Part shown: positions 52,006 to 59,960 of the stretch, one piece after another | How positions within the stretch are numbered: the stretch's first letter is position 1 | How the letters are laid out: each line of letters starts with the position of its first letter | NCBI GenBank assembly: GCA_963807305.1 | Contig: CAWEBN010000007.1 | Location: forward strand, 62,001 to 126,000 | DNA from: JAOPZW01 sp963807305 | GTDB lineage: Bacteria > Actinomycetota > Thermoleophilia > Solirubrobacterales > Solirubrobacteraceae | Length of the DNA stretch: 64,000 bases | Direction of reading: 5' to 3' | Position numbers and translations under genes: made by a program | Notes under the pieces: model-generated | Told to the model about the DNA's origin: nothing | Database searches by the model: none | What the model saw: only the letters and a program-made list of their open reading frames with translations

Positions 52006-52443
52006 GTGACGCGGTTGTGGACGATCGGCTACGAGCGGCTGCTGCCCGAGGCCCTCGTCGCCGAGCTGCGGGAGGCGGGCGTGCGGCGCGTGCTCGACGT
52101 GCGCTACCGCCCGCAGTCGCGCCGTCCGGGGATGTCCCTGACACGTCTGGGCGCGCTGCTGGGTGAGCACGGCATCGCCTACGAGGCCCGTCGCGGACTG
52201 GGCACGCCGCCCGACCTGCGCTTCCTCTACCGGGCCGGCCGGATCGCCGAGGCGTCGGCGGGCTTCCGCCGCCACCTCGACGCGAACGCCGGCGAGGAGC
52301 TCGACGCGCTGGCCGCCGAGCTGCCGGGCGCGCCGCCCACGGCGCTGCTGTGCCTGGAGGCGGATCCCGCCCACTGCCACCGGCGCGTGGTGGCCGAGGC
52401 GCTCGCCCTCCGGCGCGGTGACCTCGAGGTCATCGACCTGTAG
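52006..52443 (+). CDS. DUF488 family protein
   Basis: This 145-residue protein has LWTIGYERLLPEALVAELREAGVRRVLDVRYRPQSRRPGMS, YEARRGLGTPPDLRFLYRAG and the C-terminal LLCLEADPAHCHRRVVAEAL. The CxE...HCHR motif is the hallmark of DUF488, thought to bind a metal; the function is unknown. GTG 52006 lies at the end of the PaaI remnant. Its 3' end overlaps the convergent TetR gene by 14 bases. Confidence 0.87.
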   Translation: MTRLWTIGYERLLPEALVAELREAGVRRVLDVRYRPQSRRPGMSLTRLGALLGEHGIAYEARRGLGTPPDLRFLYRAGRIAEASAGFRRHLDANAGEELDALAAELPGAPPTALLCLEADPAHCHRRVVAEALALRRGDLEVIDL

Positions 52444-52993
52444 CGAGGCCTGCGGCCAGCGTCGCGACGAGGCGCTCGAAGGAGGTGTCGAGGTCGATGG
52501 GGATCGCGAAGCCCCCGGCCGCCTCGAGCAGCACGAAGCCGTGCACGGCGCTGCGGAAGGCGCGCGCCGCGTGGACGGCGTCGTCGCCGTCGAGGGCCCA
52601 GGCGCGCAGGACGGCGTAGACGACGTCGACCGTCTCCTGGGCGGCTGCCTGGTGCTCGGCGTCGTCCGGCGCCGGGGCCGCCACGCCGGCCGCGTACAGC
52701 CCCGGATGGGCGCGCGCGTAGGCGCGGTAGGCCCGCGCGGTGGCGGCGAGGGCGTCGGGACCCGACCGCCCGACCGCGGCGTCGCGCAACGCGGCCGTCA
52801 GCTCGCGCACGCCGCGCACCGCCAGCGCGCGCAGCAGGCCGCCGCGGCCGTCGACGTGGTTGTAGAGCGACGGAGCGCGCACGCCGAGGCCGGCGGCCAC
52901 GCGCGCCAGGGTGACGGCGTCGAGGCCCTCGGCGTCCGCGATCGCCGCCCCGGCGTCGACCACGCGGTCGGTGTCGAGCCCGGCGCGGGGCAT
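52430..52993 (-). CDS. TetR-family transcriptional regulator
   Basis: This 187-residue TetR protein has the N-terminal HTH VVDAGAAIADAEGLDAVTLARVAAGLGVRAPSLYNHVDGRGGLLRAL (about residues 10-55). The C-terminal ligand domain has YRAYARAHPGLYAAGV and AVHGFVLLEAAGGF, resembling the WHG-type subgroup. It is three bases downstream of the MBL-fold gene on the same strand, so the two form an operon. Palindromes upstream of that operon are the likely binding site. Confidence 0.9.
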   Translation of the reverse strand: MPRAGLDTDRVVDAGAAIADAEGLDAVTLARVAAGLGVRAPSLYNHVDGRGGLLRALAVRGVRELTAALRDAAVGRSGPDALAATARAYRAYARAHPGLYAAGVAAPAPDDAEHQAAAQETVDVVYAVLRAWALDGDDAVHAARAFRSAVHGFVLLEAAGGFAIPIDLDTSFERLVATLAAGLATGR

Positions 52994-52996
52994 CGG

Positions 52997-53659
52997 CTAG
53001 GCGGACGCCTTGGCCAGCGCGGCGTCCATGGCCGACGCGGGCGCCTCGACGACGCGCCCGTGTCCCGGGGCGAGCGCGGCCGGGTCCAGCGCGCGCAGGG
53101 CGCGGGCGCTCTCGAGCTCGGTCGCGGGGTCCCATGTGGCCATGCCGGCCAGCGGGAAGGGCAGGCGGACCTTGTCGCTGGTCGCGACGCCGCCCAGCGT
53201 CGTGTAGGCGTCGCCGCACACGAGCGTTCCGTCGCGGCGGTCGAAGAACGCGATGTGCCCCGGCGTGTGCCCCGGCGCGGCCACGACTTCGAGCGAGCCG
53301 ACCATGTCGCCGGCGACGAGGGTGCGTGTCGGCCGCGTCCTGGCCCCCGGATAGCTGCCGCGCAGCTTGCGCTGCGGCTCGCCGGCGTCGAGCGACATGT
53401 CCTTCTCGAGCAGGCGGGCGTCGCGCCCGGAGATGAGCACCTCCACCCCGGGCAGCGCCGCGGCGAGATCGTCGAGCGAGCCGATGTGGTCGCCGTGGGC
53501 GTGGGTGAGCGCGATGCGGACGATCGGCGCGCCCAGCCCGGCGGCGGCGCGGAGGACGACCTTGGCGCTGCGCGGCACCAGGGTGTCGACGAGCGTGAGG
53601 CCGTCGTCCTCGGAGACGAGGTAGGCGTTGACGAAGCCGAAGCGGGAGATTCGAGTCAT
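52997..53659 (-). CDS. Metallo-beta-lactamase-fold hydrolase
   Basis: This 220-residue MBL-fold protein has VNAYLVSEDDGLTLVDTLV, the metal motif ALTHAHGDHIGSLDDL, VVAAPGHTPGHIAFFDRRDGTLVCGDAYTTLGG (third His and bridging Asp) and LAPGHGRVVEAP. It probably hydrolyses a small ester or lactone, in the glyoxalase II/quorum-lactonase-like general group. ATG 53659 is preferred; ATG 53671 would add MSTN. The co-transcribed TetR gene probably controls it. Confidence 0.88.
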   Translation of the reverse strand: MTRISRFGFVNAYLVSEDDGLTLVDTLVPRSAKVVLRAAAGLGAPIVRIALTHAHGDHIGSLDDLAAALPGVEVLISGRDARLLEKDMSLDAGEPQRKLRGSYPGARTRPTRTLVAGDMVGSLEVVAAPGHTPGHIAFFDRRDGTLVCGDAYTTLGGVATSDKVRLPFPLAGMATWDPATELESARALRALDPAALAPGHGRVVEAPASAMDAALAKASA

Positions 53660-53660
53660 G

Positions 53661-53698
53661 TTAGTGGACATAGCCTACAAACTAACAGACATAGTTTA
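53661..53698. promoter_or_regulatory. Probable TetR operator region
   Basis: AAACTA (53679-53684) and TAGTTT (53692-53697) form an inverted repeat with a 7-base centre. A second repeat, TGTTAGT and ACTAACA, overlaps it, and GACATAG occurs twice (53666-53672 with one leading G, and 53688-53694). The AT-rich region lies directly ahead of the MBL-TetR operon and is the likely operator for its TetR product. Confidence 0.5.
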
Positions 53699-53758
53699 GC
53701 TGCACAAGGCCCCCGCCGATGGGGTTGCGCAGCCGACGCGGCCGGGAAGATGCATGCC

Positions 53759-54388
53759 ATGACCGTGGTCACCCTCTCGGCCTCCTACGGCTCCGGCGGC
53801 AGCCAGGTCGGCCCGCGCCTCGCCGATCGCCTCGGCGTGGCCTTCATCGATCGGGTGATCCCGACGACCGTCGCCGAGCGCCTGGCCGTCCCGCTCGACG
53901 ACGCGCTGGCCCACGACGACGCGGTGCGCGGCGTCCTGGAGCGCCTGCTCATGCGCTTCGCCCCGGCCGCCCAGGCCTTCTCGGGCGCGGCGGCGCCGCC
54001 CGAGGTCGTCGACGAGCGCTCCTTCCAGCACGCGACCGAGGACGTGATCCGCGAGCGCTGTGCGGAGGGCTCGGGCGTCATCCTCGGACGCGCGGCGGCG
54101 GTGGTGCTGCGCGATCGGCCCGGTGCGCTGCACGTGCGCCTCGACGGGCCGCCCGAGCGGCGGCTGGCGCAGGCGATGGCGCTCGAGGGCGTCGACCGCG
54201 AGAGCGCCGAGCGCCACATGCGCGAGACCGATCGCGCCCGCGAGGCCTACGTCAACCAGTTCTACGGCGTCGACGCGCGCGACGCTGCGCTGTACCACAT
54301 CGTCCTCGACTCCACGGCGCTGGCGCTCGACGCCTGCGTCGAGCTCGTCGCGCTGGCAGCGGCGGCACGCAGCGACCGGGTGGGCTGA
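53759..54388 (+). CDS. Cytidylate kinase-like family protein
   Basis: This 209-residue P-loop protein has VVTLSASYGSGGSQVGPRLADRLGVAFIDR at the N-terminus, the AxxGSGG variant of the Walker A, then GVILGRAAAVVLRDRPGALHVRLDGPPERRLAQAM, and ERHMRETDRAREAYVNQFYGV, matching cytidylate-kinase-like proteins. These are distinct from true Cmk; the substrate is unknown. ATG 53759 is chosen; ATG 53750 adds three residues. Its TGA overlaps the next ATG (TGATG). Confidence 0.85.
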   Translation: MTVVTLSASYGSGGSQVGPRLADRLGVAFIDRVIPTTVAERLAVPLDDALAHDDAVRGVLERLLMRFAPAAQAFSGAAAPPEVVDERSFQHATEDVIRERCAEGSGVILGRAAAVVLRDRPGALHVRLDGPPERRLAQAMALEGVDRESAERHMRETDRAREAYVNQFYGVDARDAALYHIVLDSTALALDACVELVALAAAARSDRVG

Positions 54389-55326
54389 TGCGGCGCGCCG
54401 CGGCGCCGGCGCTCCTGGCCCTCGCGGTCGTGGGGTGCGGTGGAGGCGGCTCGGCGCGCTCGTCCTCCTCCTCGTCCGCGATGTCGACGGCCGCGCAGGC
54501 CGCCGCCCGGCCGTCCGCCCCACGACCGCCGGCGCTGTGCGGCAGCCTGCGCGCTCGCGTCACCGGCCGGGTGCCCGACCCGTCGGCGAACGAGCTCAGC
54601 GGCCTCGTGCGCAGTCCCTCCCAGCCCGGGCTGCTGTGGAGCCACGACGACTCCGGCGCCGCGCCCGTCCTCTTCGGGCTGCGGGCCGACGGGCGCGTGG
54701 CGGCGCGCCCGACGGTCACCGGGGCACAGGCCGTCGACTGGGAGGACATCGCCGCCGGGCCAGGCCCGAAGGGCCGGCCGCTGCTCTACGTCGGCGATAT
54801 CGGCGACAACGCGACGCAGCGGCCCGCCGTCGACGTCTACCGCGTCGCCGAGCCGCGCGTCGGGGCCGCCGCCACCACCCCGGCGGCGCGCCTGCGGCTG
54901 CGCTACCCCGACGGCGCCCACGACGCCGAGGCGCTGCTCGTGGACCCGCTGCGCGGCGACCTCGTGATCGTGACCAAGGCCCTCGGCTCCGGGCGCGCCT
55001 ACGGCGCTTCGGCCACGCTCCCGGCCGGCTCGCAGGCGACGCTGCGCCGCGGCCCGCCGATTGCCCTCTCGCTCGTCACCGCCGGCGACGTCAGCGCGGA
55101 CGGCCGGATCGTCGTCCTGCGCAGCTACGACCGGGTCGCGGTCTGGGTCCGGTACGGTCGCGAGCAGCTGACCACGACACTGCGGCGGGCGCCGTGCCTG
55201 TCGCCGACGTCGCTGGCCGGCGAGGGGCAGGGCGAGGCCATCGCGCTCGACCGCCACGGCACCAGGTTCGCTACGGTGGCCGAGGGATCACCGGCGGTGC
55301 TGCGCGGCTACACGGTCGCCCGCTAA
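54388..55326 (+). CDS. Lipoprotein, beta-propeller-like
   Basis: This 312-residue lipoprotein has a signal peptide with lipobox LAVVGCGG (Cys at about residue 18), followed by a Ser-rich linker. The mature part has ELSGLVRSPSQPGLLWSHDDSGA, AVDWEDIAAGPGPKGRPLLYVGDIGDN, VDVYRVAEPRV, DAEALLVDPLRGDLVIVTKAL and GEAIALDRHGTRFATVAEG, repeated strands suggesting a propeller. Function unknown. It is translationally coupled to the kinase-like gene (TGATG), though their cell compartments differ. Confidence 0.75.
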   Translation: MRRAAAPALLALAVVGCGGGGSARSSSSSSAMSTAAQAAARPSAPRPPALCGSLRARVTGRVPDPSANELSGLVRSPSQPGLLWSHDDSGAAPVLFGLRADGRVAARPTVTGAQAVDWEDIAAGPGPKGRPLLYVGDIGDNATQRPAVDVYRVAEPRVGAAATTPAARLRLRYPDGAHDAEALLVDPLRGDLVIVTKALGSGRAYGASATLPAGSQATLRRGPPIALSLVTAGDVSADGRIVVLRSYDRVAVWVRYGREQLTTTLRRAPCLSPTSLAGEGQGEAIALDRHGTRFATVAEGSPAVLRGYTVAR

Positions 55327-55391
55327 ACCGGTCGGGTACCCGTCGGCCGGGTGGCGGGTGCTTCGCCACCGCAGTGGGCATCGCTTCGAGC

Positions 55392-55892
55392 ATGACTTCG
55401 AGACGACACAAGGGGATCGCGGCACTTGCCTCCTGCGCGCTCGCCGCGGCCACGGGCGGGGTCGCGCACGCCAACACCAGCCACGAGGGCTGGCCCAAGA
55501 TCGACGGCGCGCTGAAGATCAACAAGAACGACGGCAACGAGACGATGAGCGGCACGGCCAAGAGCGACGAGCTCCTCGGCGGCCACGACTCGGACACCAT
55601 CTACGGCCGCGACCGCGCCGACGTCCTCTGGGGCGACTACAAGCCCTCGGGCCAGGGCACCGCCCAGGTCGACCACCTCTACGGCGGCGCCGGGTCGGAC
55701 TTCATCTACGCCAGCCACGGGCTCAACGTCATCGTCGCGGGCGCCGGCAACGACACCATCCACGCCCACTTCGGCCGCGGCAGCATCGACTGCGGCGGCG
55801 GACGCGACACGCTGTTCATCAGCCACCGCGCCAAGCGCGGCTACAAGATCAGCCACTGCGAGACGATCAGCTTCAAGACCATCGGCCACTAG
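55392..55892 (+). CDS. Secreted RTX-like calcium-binding protein
   Basis: The 166-residue protein has a signal peptide (RHKGIAALASCALAAATGGVAHA) followed by Gly-Asp-rich repeats: GNETMSGTAKSDELLGGHDSDTIYGRDRADVLWGD, LYGGAGSDFIYASHG, VIVAGAGNDTIHAH and DCGGGRDTLFIS. These match the haemolysin-type calcium-binding repeat in degenerate form. Two Cys could form a disulfide. It is likely a surface or secreted structural protein. Confidence 0.8.
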   Translation: MTSRRHKGIAALASCALAAATGGVAHANTSHEGWPKIDGALKINKNDGNETMSGTAKSDELLGGHDSDTIYGRDRADVLWGDYKPSGQGTAQVDHLYGGAGSDFIYASHGLNVIVAGAGNDTIHAHFGRGSIDCGGGRDTLFISHRAKRGYKISHCETISFKTIGH

Positions 55893-55903
55893 AGTCCGGG
55901 GCC

Positions 55904-56836
55904 GTGCGACTCGAGGGCGTCCACCACATCACCGCGATCACCGGCGACGCACCGCGCAACGTCGACTTCTACACGCGCGTGCTCGGCCTGCGCCTGGTGG
56001 CCAAGACCGTCAACCAGGACGACCCCAGCGTCTATCACCTGTTCTACGCCGACGAGCAGGGCCGTCCCGGCGCGGAGCTGACCTTCTTCGAGTACCCGCG
56101 CGCCATCCCGGGCCGCGCGGGCGCCGGGATGGTGCACCGGATCGTCTCGCGCGTGGGCTCCGAGGAGGCGCTGGCCTTCTGGGCGCAGCGCCTCGGCGCC
56201 GAGGGGGTCGCGCACGAGCGCGTCGGCGGTGCCCTGCGCTTCGCCGATCCCGAGGGCCTCGGCCATGAGCTCGCGATGCGTGCCGGCGGCGACACCCCGT
56301 TGGCGGCAGAGCACCCCGAGATCCCGGCCGAGCTCGCGCTGCAGGGTTTCGACGGGGTGCGCGCGTATGCCCCGCACCCCGAGTACAGCGGCGTCGTGCT
56401 CGAGCAGCTGCTCGGCGCGACGGCGCTCGGCGACGACACGTGGGAGCTGCGCGGCGAGCTCCGCGGCGGGACCATCGCCTATGAAGCGCCGCCGGCCGAG
56501 CCGGGGCGTCAGAGCGCGGGCACGGTCCATCACGTCGCGTGGGGCACCACCGTCGCCGAGCATCCGCGCTGGGAGGAGCTCCTGCACGGCGCCGGCGTCC
56601 AGACTTCGGGGATCGTCGACCGCCACTACTTCCACTCGATCTACTTCCGCGAGCCGAGCGGGGTGCTGTTCGAGATCGCCGATGACGGCCCCGGCTTCAC
56701 CGTCGACGGCTACAGCATCGAGCAGCTCGGATCGGCGATCATCCTGCCGCCGCGCCTCGAGCCCGACCGCGAGCGCATCGAGGCGATCCTGACCCCGCTG
56801 CCCGATCCGCGCGCGCTGCGCAGCCCAGCCCGCTAG
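55904..56836 (+). CDS. Ring-cleaving dioxygenase of the VOC superfamily (LinE/MhqO-like)
   Basis: The 310-residue protein has two vicinal-oxygen-chelate repeats. The first begins LEGVHHITAITGDAPRNVDFYTRVLGLRLVAKTVN and the second has HHVAWGTTVAEHP, HSIYFREPSGVLFEIADDGPGF. Metal ligands are the His pairs (VHHIT, VHHVA) and Glu (LFEIA). This layout is that of MhqO/LinE-type hydroquinone dioxygenases or glyoxalase-like proteins. GTG 55904 gives the expected N-terminus. The stop is followed by the structured RNA candidate. Confidence 0.87.
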   Translation: MRLEGVHHITAITGDAPRNVDFYTRVLGLRLVAKTVNQDDPSVYHLFYADEQGRPGAELTFFEYPRAIPGRAGAGMVHRIVSRVGSEEALAFWAQRLGAEGVAHERVGGALRFADPEGLGHELAMRAGGDTPLAAEHPEIPAELALQGFDGVRAYAPHPEYSGVVLEQLLGATALGDDTWELRGELRGGTIAYEAPPAEPGRQSAGTVHHVAWGTTVAEHPRWEELLHGAGVQTSGIVDRHYFHSIYFREPSGVLFEIADDGPGFTVDGYSIEQLGSAIILPPRLEPDRERIEAILTPLPDPRALRSPAR

Positions 56837-56844
56837 GGTTCGCA

Positions 56845-57050
56845 GTCCGGCGGATCGCTTACTCGATCGGGGCACCCCTCTGGGGCGCCCAGCCGGGTAA
56901 CGCGCCGGCCTCGTGCCGGCGGCCTGCCTCGGTGATCGGGAGTGTCGACGCCACCCAGGCAATGACACGAAGTCCTGGGACGTAGTAGTTCAGCGGCGAT
57001 CCATGACCGGGCGGCGCCGGGCGAGCTTCAGGCTCGCCCGGCGATTTCCG
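56845..57050 (+). ncRNA. Candidate structured small RNA with own terminator
   Basis: No protein frame fits this 200-base gap. GGATCGC (56852-56858) pairs with GCGATCC (56996-57002), closing a structured unit. Inside are CCCC/GGGG (56875-56885), GCCGGC/GCCGGC (56904-56920), CCCAG (56888-56892) with CTGGG (56975-56979), and overlapping GCCTG/CAGGC and GTGTC/GACAC helices that would make a pseudoknot. A strong terminator follows on the plus strand. The genes on either side do not fit it as a leader: the next gene is on the opposite strand. The class is not recognised; a 6S-like RNA is one guess. Confidence 0.5.
57015..57043 (+). terminator. Strong rho-independent-like terminator
   Basis: CGCCGGGCGAGC (57015-57026) and GCTCGCCCGGCG (57032-57043) form a perfect 12-bp stem with a 5-base loop, followed by atttcc. 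It ends the candidate small RNA and also lies between it and the convergent short gene. Confidence 0.75.
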
Positions 57051-57068
57051 CTCATCGCGGCTGCGCTC

Positions 57069-57269
57069 TCAGGCTGCGCGCGGGATCGAGCGCTCCGGCT
57101 CGATGCCGCCCTCGCCGTCCAACGCGGTGAGCGAGATGGTCCGCCCGTCGCGGCGGACTTCGACGATGACGCCCCAGGGGCGCTGGTGGGCGCGGACGTC
57201 GGCACCCGGCCAGCGACGGCGCAGGCGCGCGATGAGGCGTGCCTGGTCGGTGGTGAGCTCGAGCGCCAT
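57069..57269 (-). CDS. Small protein, unknown
   Basis: The 66-residue protein from ATG 57269 has LTTDQARLIARLRRRWPGADVRAHQRPWGVIVEVRRDGRTISLTALD, a helix followed by beta strands resembling a small alpha+beta domain. No family is recognised. It is convergent with the structured RNA and divergent from the SanA/YdcF-like gene. Confidence 0.5.
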   Translation of the reverse strand: MALELTTDQARLIARLRRRWPGADVRAHQRPWGVIVEVRRDGRTISLTALDGEGGIEPERSIPRAA

Positions 57270-57377
57270 GCACACAGTGTCGGTGCAGAACCTCAAGGCA
57301 TTACGTGAGATGCATCAACCTCAGCTAAGAATTTCTCGCGCGCATGAAGCGCGCCGCGGGCAGCGAATACCGTCTGC

Positions 57378-58037
57378 ATGATGCGGCGACGTCTGCTTCG
57401 TCTGACGCTCGGACTGCTCGCCGGCGCCGCGGTGATCGTCGGGGCGGCCAACGCGGTCGTCGTCTTCGGCGGGCGCGGCTGGACCCGCGATCCGGCTGCC
57501 GCGCCGCCCGCGGAGGCTGCCCTCGTGCTCGGCGCCCAGGTGCAGGCCAACGGGACCCCGAGCGCGGTGCTCGAGGATCGCGTGCGCGCCGCCGCCGCGC
57601 TCTATCGCGACCGGCGGGTGGCCAAGGTGCTGGTCTCGGGCGATCACGGCACGGTCGGTTACGACGAGGCCGGCACGATGCGCCGCGCACTGCTGGGCCT
57701 CGGCGTGCCGGCGCGCGACATCTTCGAGGACCACGCGGGCTTCGACACCTGGGACAGCATGATCCGCGCCAAGCAGGTCTTCGAGGTCAGGACGGCCATC
57801 GTCGTCACCCAGCGCTTCCACCTGGCCCGCGCGCTGTGGCTGGCGCGGCGTGCAGGCCTGCGAGCCAGCGGCCTGGCGGCCGACGCGCGCAGCTACGGGT
57901 CGGTCACGCGCATGCTGCAGGCCCGCGAGGTGGTCGCTCGCGTGAAGGCCGTCGGCGACGTCGTCACCGGCGCCGGCCCGCGCTTCCTCGGTCCGCGGCA
58001 CCCGATCGCCGGGGACGGGCGCACCACGCTGGGCTGA
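57378..58037 (+). CDS. SanA/YdcF-like DUF218 membrane protein
   Basis: This 219-residue protein has one N-terminal membrane segment (RLLRLTLGLLAGAAVIVGAANAVVVF), then a DUF218 domain with ALVLGAQVQANGTPSAVLEDRVRAAAALYR, KVLVSGDHGTVGYDEAGTMRRALLGLGVP, HAGFDTWDSMIRAKQVF and IVVTQRFHLARALWLARRAGL. SanA-type proteins affect envelope permeability; DUF218 proteins are thought to act on wall precursors or SAM. TACCGT just before the ATG could be a -10 of a leaderless mRNA. Confidence 0.85.
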   Translation: MMRRRLLRLTLGLLAGAAVIVGAANAVVVFGGRGWTRDPAAAPPAEAALVLGAQVQANGTPSAVLEDRVRAAAALYRDRRVAKVLVSGDHGTVGYDEAGTMRRALLGLGVPARDIFEDHAGFDTWDSMIRAKQVFEVRTAIVVTQRFHLARALWLARRAGLRASGLAADARSYGSVTRMLQAREVVARVKAVGDVVTGAGPRFLGPRHPIAGDGRTTLG

Positions 58038-58038
58038 G

Positions 58039-58203
58039 TCAGCCCAGGAGGATGACGACGATCAGGATCAGGACGACGATCCCGATCAGGCCCGCGATGA
58101 GCGCCGGCGGACGCTGGCTGCGCCAGAACTCGGGCTTCGCGCGGTCGCGCGTGTAGTGACCCTCGGGCGGCGTGCCGGCCCAGTCGTCGTCGTCCTGGCT
58201 CAC
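58039..58203 (-). CDS. Small tail-anchored-like membrane protein
   Basis: The 54-residue protein has a polar N-terminus (DDDDWAGTPPEGHYTRDRAKPEFW) and a single C-terminal membrane segment (LIAGLIGIVVLILIVVILLG). GTG 58203 overlaps the Ohr gene stop by four bases (GTGA), so the pair is translationally coupled. Function unknown. The arrangement suggests a membrane-associated accessory to the peroxide-stress gene, but this is inference. Confidence 0.7.
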   Translation of the reverse strand: MSQDDDDWAGTPPEGHYTRDRAKPEFWRSQRPPALIAGLIGIVVLILIVVILLG

Positions 58204-58646
58204 CCGTGCTCGACTTCCACCCCGTTGGCGGTCAGGCGCACGTCGACGTTGCCGCGAGTGGCGTTCGAGTACGGGCAGACGTCGTGGGCGGCCCGGACCA
58301 GGGTGACCGCCTGCTCGGAGTCGGAGACCGAGGGCAGGCTGACGTCGAGCTCGACACCGAGCTTGAAGCCGCGCTCCTCGGTCGGGATGAGGCTGACGGT
58401 CGAGTCGATCGCGACATCGTCGACCTCGACCTTCTGGCGCCTGGCAACGGCGCCGAGGGCGCTTTCGAAGCACGCCGCGTAGCCGACGGCGAAGAGCTGC
58501 TCGGGGTTGGTCCCGTCGCCTTCGCCGCCCATCTCCTTCGGGCGGCGCAAGTCGACCTCGAGCAGGCCGTCGCTGGTCTTTCCGTGGCCGTTCGCGCGCC
58601 CGCCGACCACGTTGGCGCGCGCGGTGTAGATGGGCTCTCTCGCCAT
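58200..58646 (-). CDS. ohr: OsmC/Ohr-family organic hydroperoxide resistance protein
   Basis: This 148-residue thiol peroxidase detoxifies organic hydroperoxides. The N-terminal IYTARANVVGGRANGHGKTSDGLLEVDLRRPKEMGG, the first reactive Cys in LFAVGYAACFESALGAVAR, and the resolving Cys in AAHDVCPYSNATRGNVDVRL are all present, which is the Ohr signature rather than OsmC. No OhrR is adjacent. ATG 58646 is clear. It is followed by a coupled small membrane-protein gene. Confidence 0.93.
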   Translation of the reverse strand: MAREPIYTARANVVGGRANGHGKTSDGLLEVDLRRPKEMGGEGDGTNPEQLFAVGYAACFESALGAVARRQKVEVDDVAIDSTVSLIPTEERGFKLGVELDVSLPSVSDSEQAVTLVRAAHDVCPYSNATRGNVDVRLTANGVEVEHG

Positions 58647-58656
58647 TGGCTGGACC

Positions 58657-59556
58657 CTACCGACCGTCCGCTGCGGCCAGCATGAGCTCGCGCACGCGGG
58701 CGGGGTCATAGCTCCACGGCTCACGGGCGGCGATGAAGCGATTGACCGCCGTCACGAAGCCGGTGGGGTCGTCGAGCTGCGGGAAGTGCCCGGCGCCCGC
58801 GATCTCGAGCATCTCGCTGCCAGGCACCGCCTCGTGGGCGCGGCGCCCGTGGCCGACCGGGATGATCGGGTCGCAGTCGCCCCACACGATGAACAGCGGC
58901 AGATCGGCCGCGAGGTAGAGGCGGTCGAGCGCGCTCACGCGCTGGCCGCCCGGGCCGACCACGGCGCGCAGCGTGTCGAGGAAGGCCAGGCGCGCCTCGC
59001 GGTCGCCGAGGTCGGCCATGCCGCGCCCAACCTCGGCCATGTCGTTGCCCGCGCGCAGGCCCACGCGCGCGAGTGCGCCGCCGACCCTGGCCCCGATCCC
59101 GCCGGCGGCGCCCGCGATGACCGGCAGCACCCACTCCGAGCCCGGCAGCGCAGCCGCGCGCAGGAGCGGGCTGACGCTGTGCCCCAGCCCGCCGCTCGAG
59201 ACCAGGACGAGGCGCTCGCACAGCTCGGGGTGCTGGTAGGCCAGCTGCATCGCGACGCCGCCGCCCAGCGAGTGCCCGACGATGGTCGCCCGCTCCACAC
59301 CGATCAGCTGCAGCAGGTCGCGCACGCCGCTGGCGAAGGCCCCCAGCGAGTAGTCGCCCCGCGGCTTGGCCGAGGCGCCGTGGCCCAGGAAGTCGGGCGC
59401 GATGACGTCGTGGGAGTCGGCCAGCGCGGAGCCCACGGGCTCCCAGGTCAGGGAGTTCGAGCCGATGCCGTGGAGCAGGACGACGGCCGCTCCCTCGCCC
59501 GCGCGGAGGTAGCTGACGCGGTGGCCGTGGAGCACCGCGGTGCATGACTGGAGCAT
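58657..59556 (-). CDS. Alpha/beta hydrolase
   Basis: This 299-residue hydrolase has the oxyanion region AAVVLLHGIGSNSLTWEPVG, APDFLGHGASAKPRGDYS, the nucleophile elbow TIVGHSLGGGVAMQLAY (Ser at about residue 98), LFIVWGDCDPIIPVGHGRR with the acid, and the catalytic His in GAGHFPQLDDPTGF. It resembles epoxide-hydrolase/haloalkane dehalogenase-like and lipase-like members; the absence of an Asp nucleophile rules out epoxide hydrolase. Its end lies ten bases before the Ohr start, so it may share an operon. Confidence 0.83.
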   Translation of the reverse strand: MLQSCTAVLHGHRVSYLRAGEGAAVVLLHGIGSNSLTWEPVGSALADSHDVIAPDFLGHGASAKPRGDYSLGAFASGVRDLLQLIGVERATIVGHSLGGGVAMQLAYQHPELCERLVLVSSGGLGHSVSPLLRAAALPGSEWVLPVIAGAAGGIGARVGGALARVGLRAGNDMAEVGRGMADLGDREARLAFLDTLRAVVGPGGQRVSALDRLYLAADLPLFIVWGDCDPIIPVGHGRRAHEAVPGSEMLEIAGAGHFPQLDDPTGFVTAVNRFIAAREPWSYDPARVRELMLAAADGR

Positions 59557-59627
59557 TTCGGGACCCTACCCGTCGAAGCACCGAAAAATTGCCGCAAGAG
59601 ATCGCCCGCGCGGCCGTTCTGAGCAGC

Positions 59628-59951
59628 ATGCGACGCCTGTTCGACTCCGCCCTCGGCCGCGACCTGCGGCTGTGCCCCACGTGCCGGCGGCCCTTCGTCG
59701 CCCCGCGTGAGGTCCTCGCCTCCCACGAGGACGGCAATCACGTCGTCGAGCTGGCGTGCGCCAACTGCGGGTGGTGGGCCATCCAGCTCCACGGAGGCGT
59801 GCGGCTGAGCGCGCTCGACGAGGCGCTCGATCGCGACAGCGCCCAGATCGAGGCGGCGGCCGAGGCACTGGCGATGAGCGTCGAGCTCGAGCGCATCGAC
59901 CGCTTCGCGGACGCGCTGCACGCCGGCCACATCCTCCCCGAGGACTTCTAG
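59628..59951 (+). CDS. Zinc-ribbon-like small protein, unknown
   Basis: The 107-residue protein from ATG 59628 has two CxxC pairs: RLCPTCRRPFVAPREVLASHEDGNHVVELACANCGWW, forming a zinc ribbon. A helical C-terminus follows (LSALDEALDRDSAQIEAAAEALAM). It may be a DNA/RNA-associated or structural protein. It lies divergently from the hydrolase gene and convergent with the AI-2E-family gene. Confidence 0.65.
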   Translation: MRRLFDSALGRDLRLCPTCRRPFVAPREVLASHEDGNHVVELACANCGWWAIQLHGGVRLSALDEALDRDSAQIEAAAEALAMSVELERIDRFADALHAGHILPEDF

Positions 59952-59960
59952 GGTCGTCCG

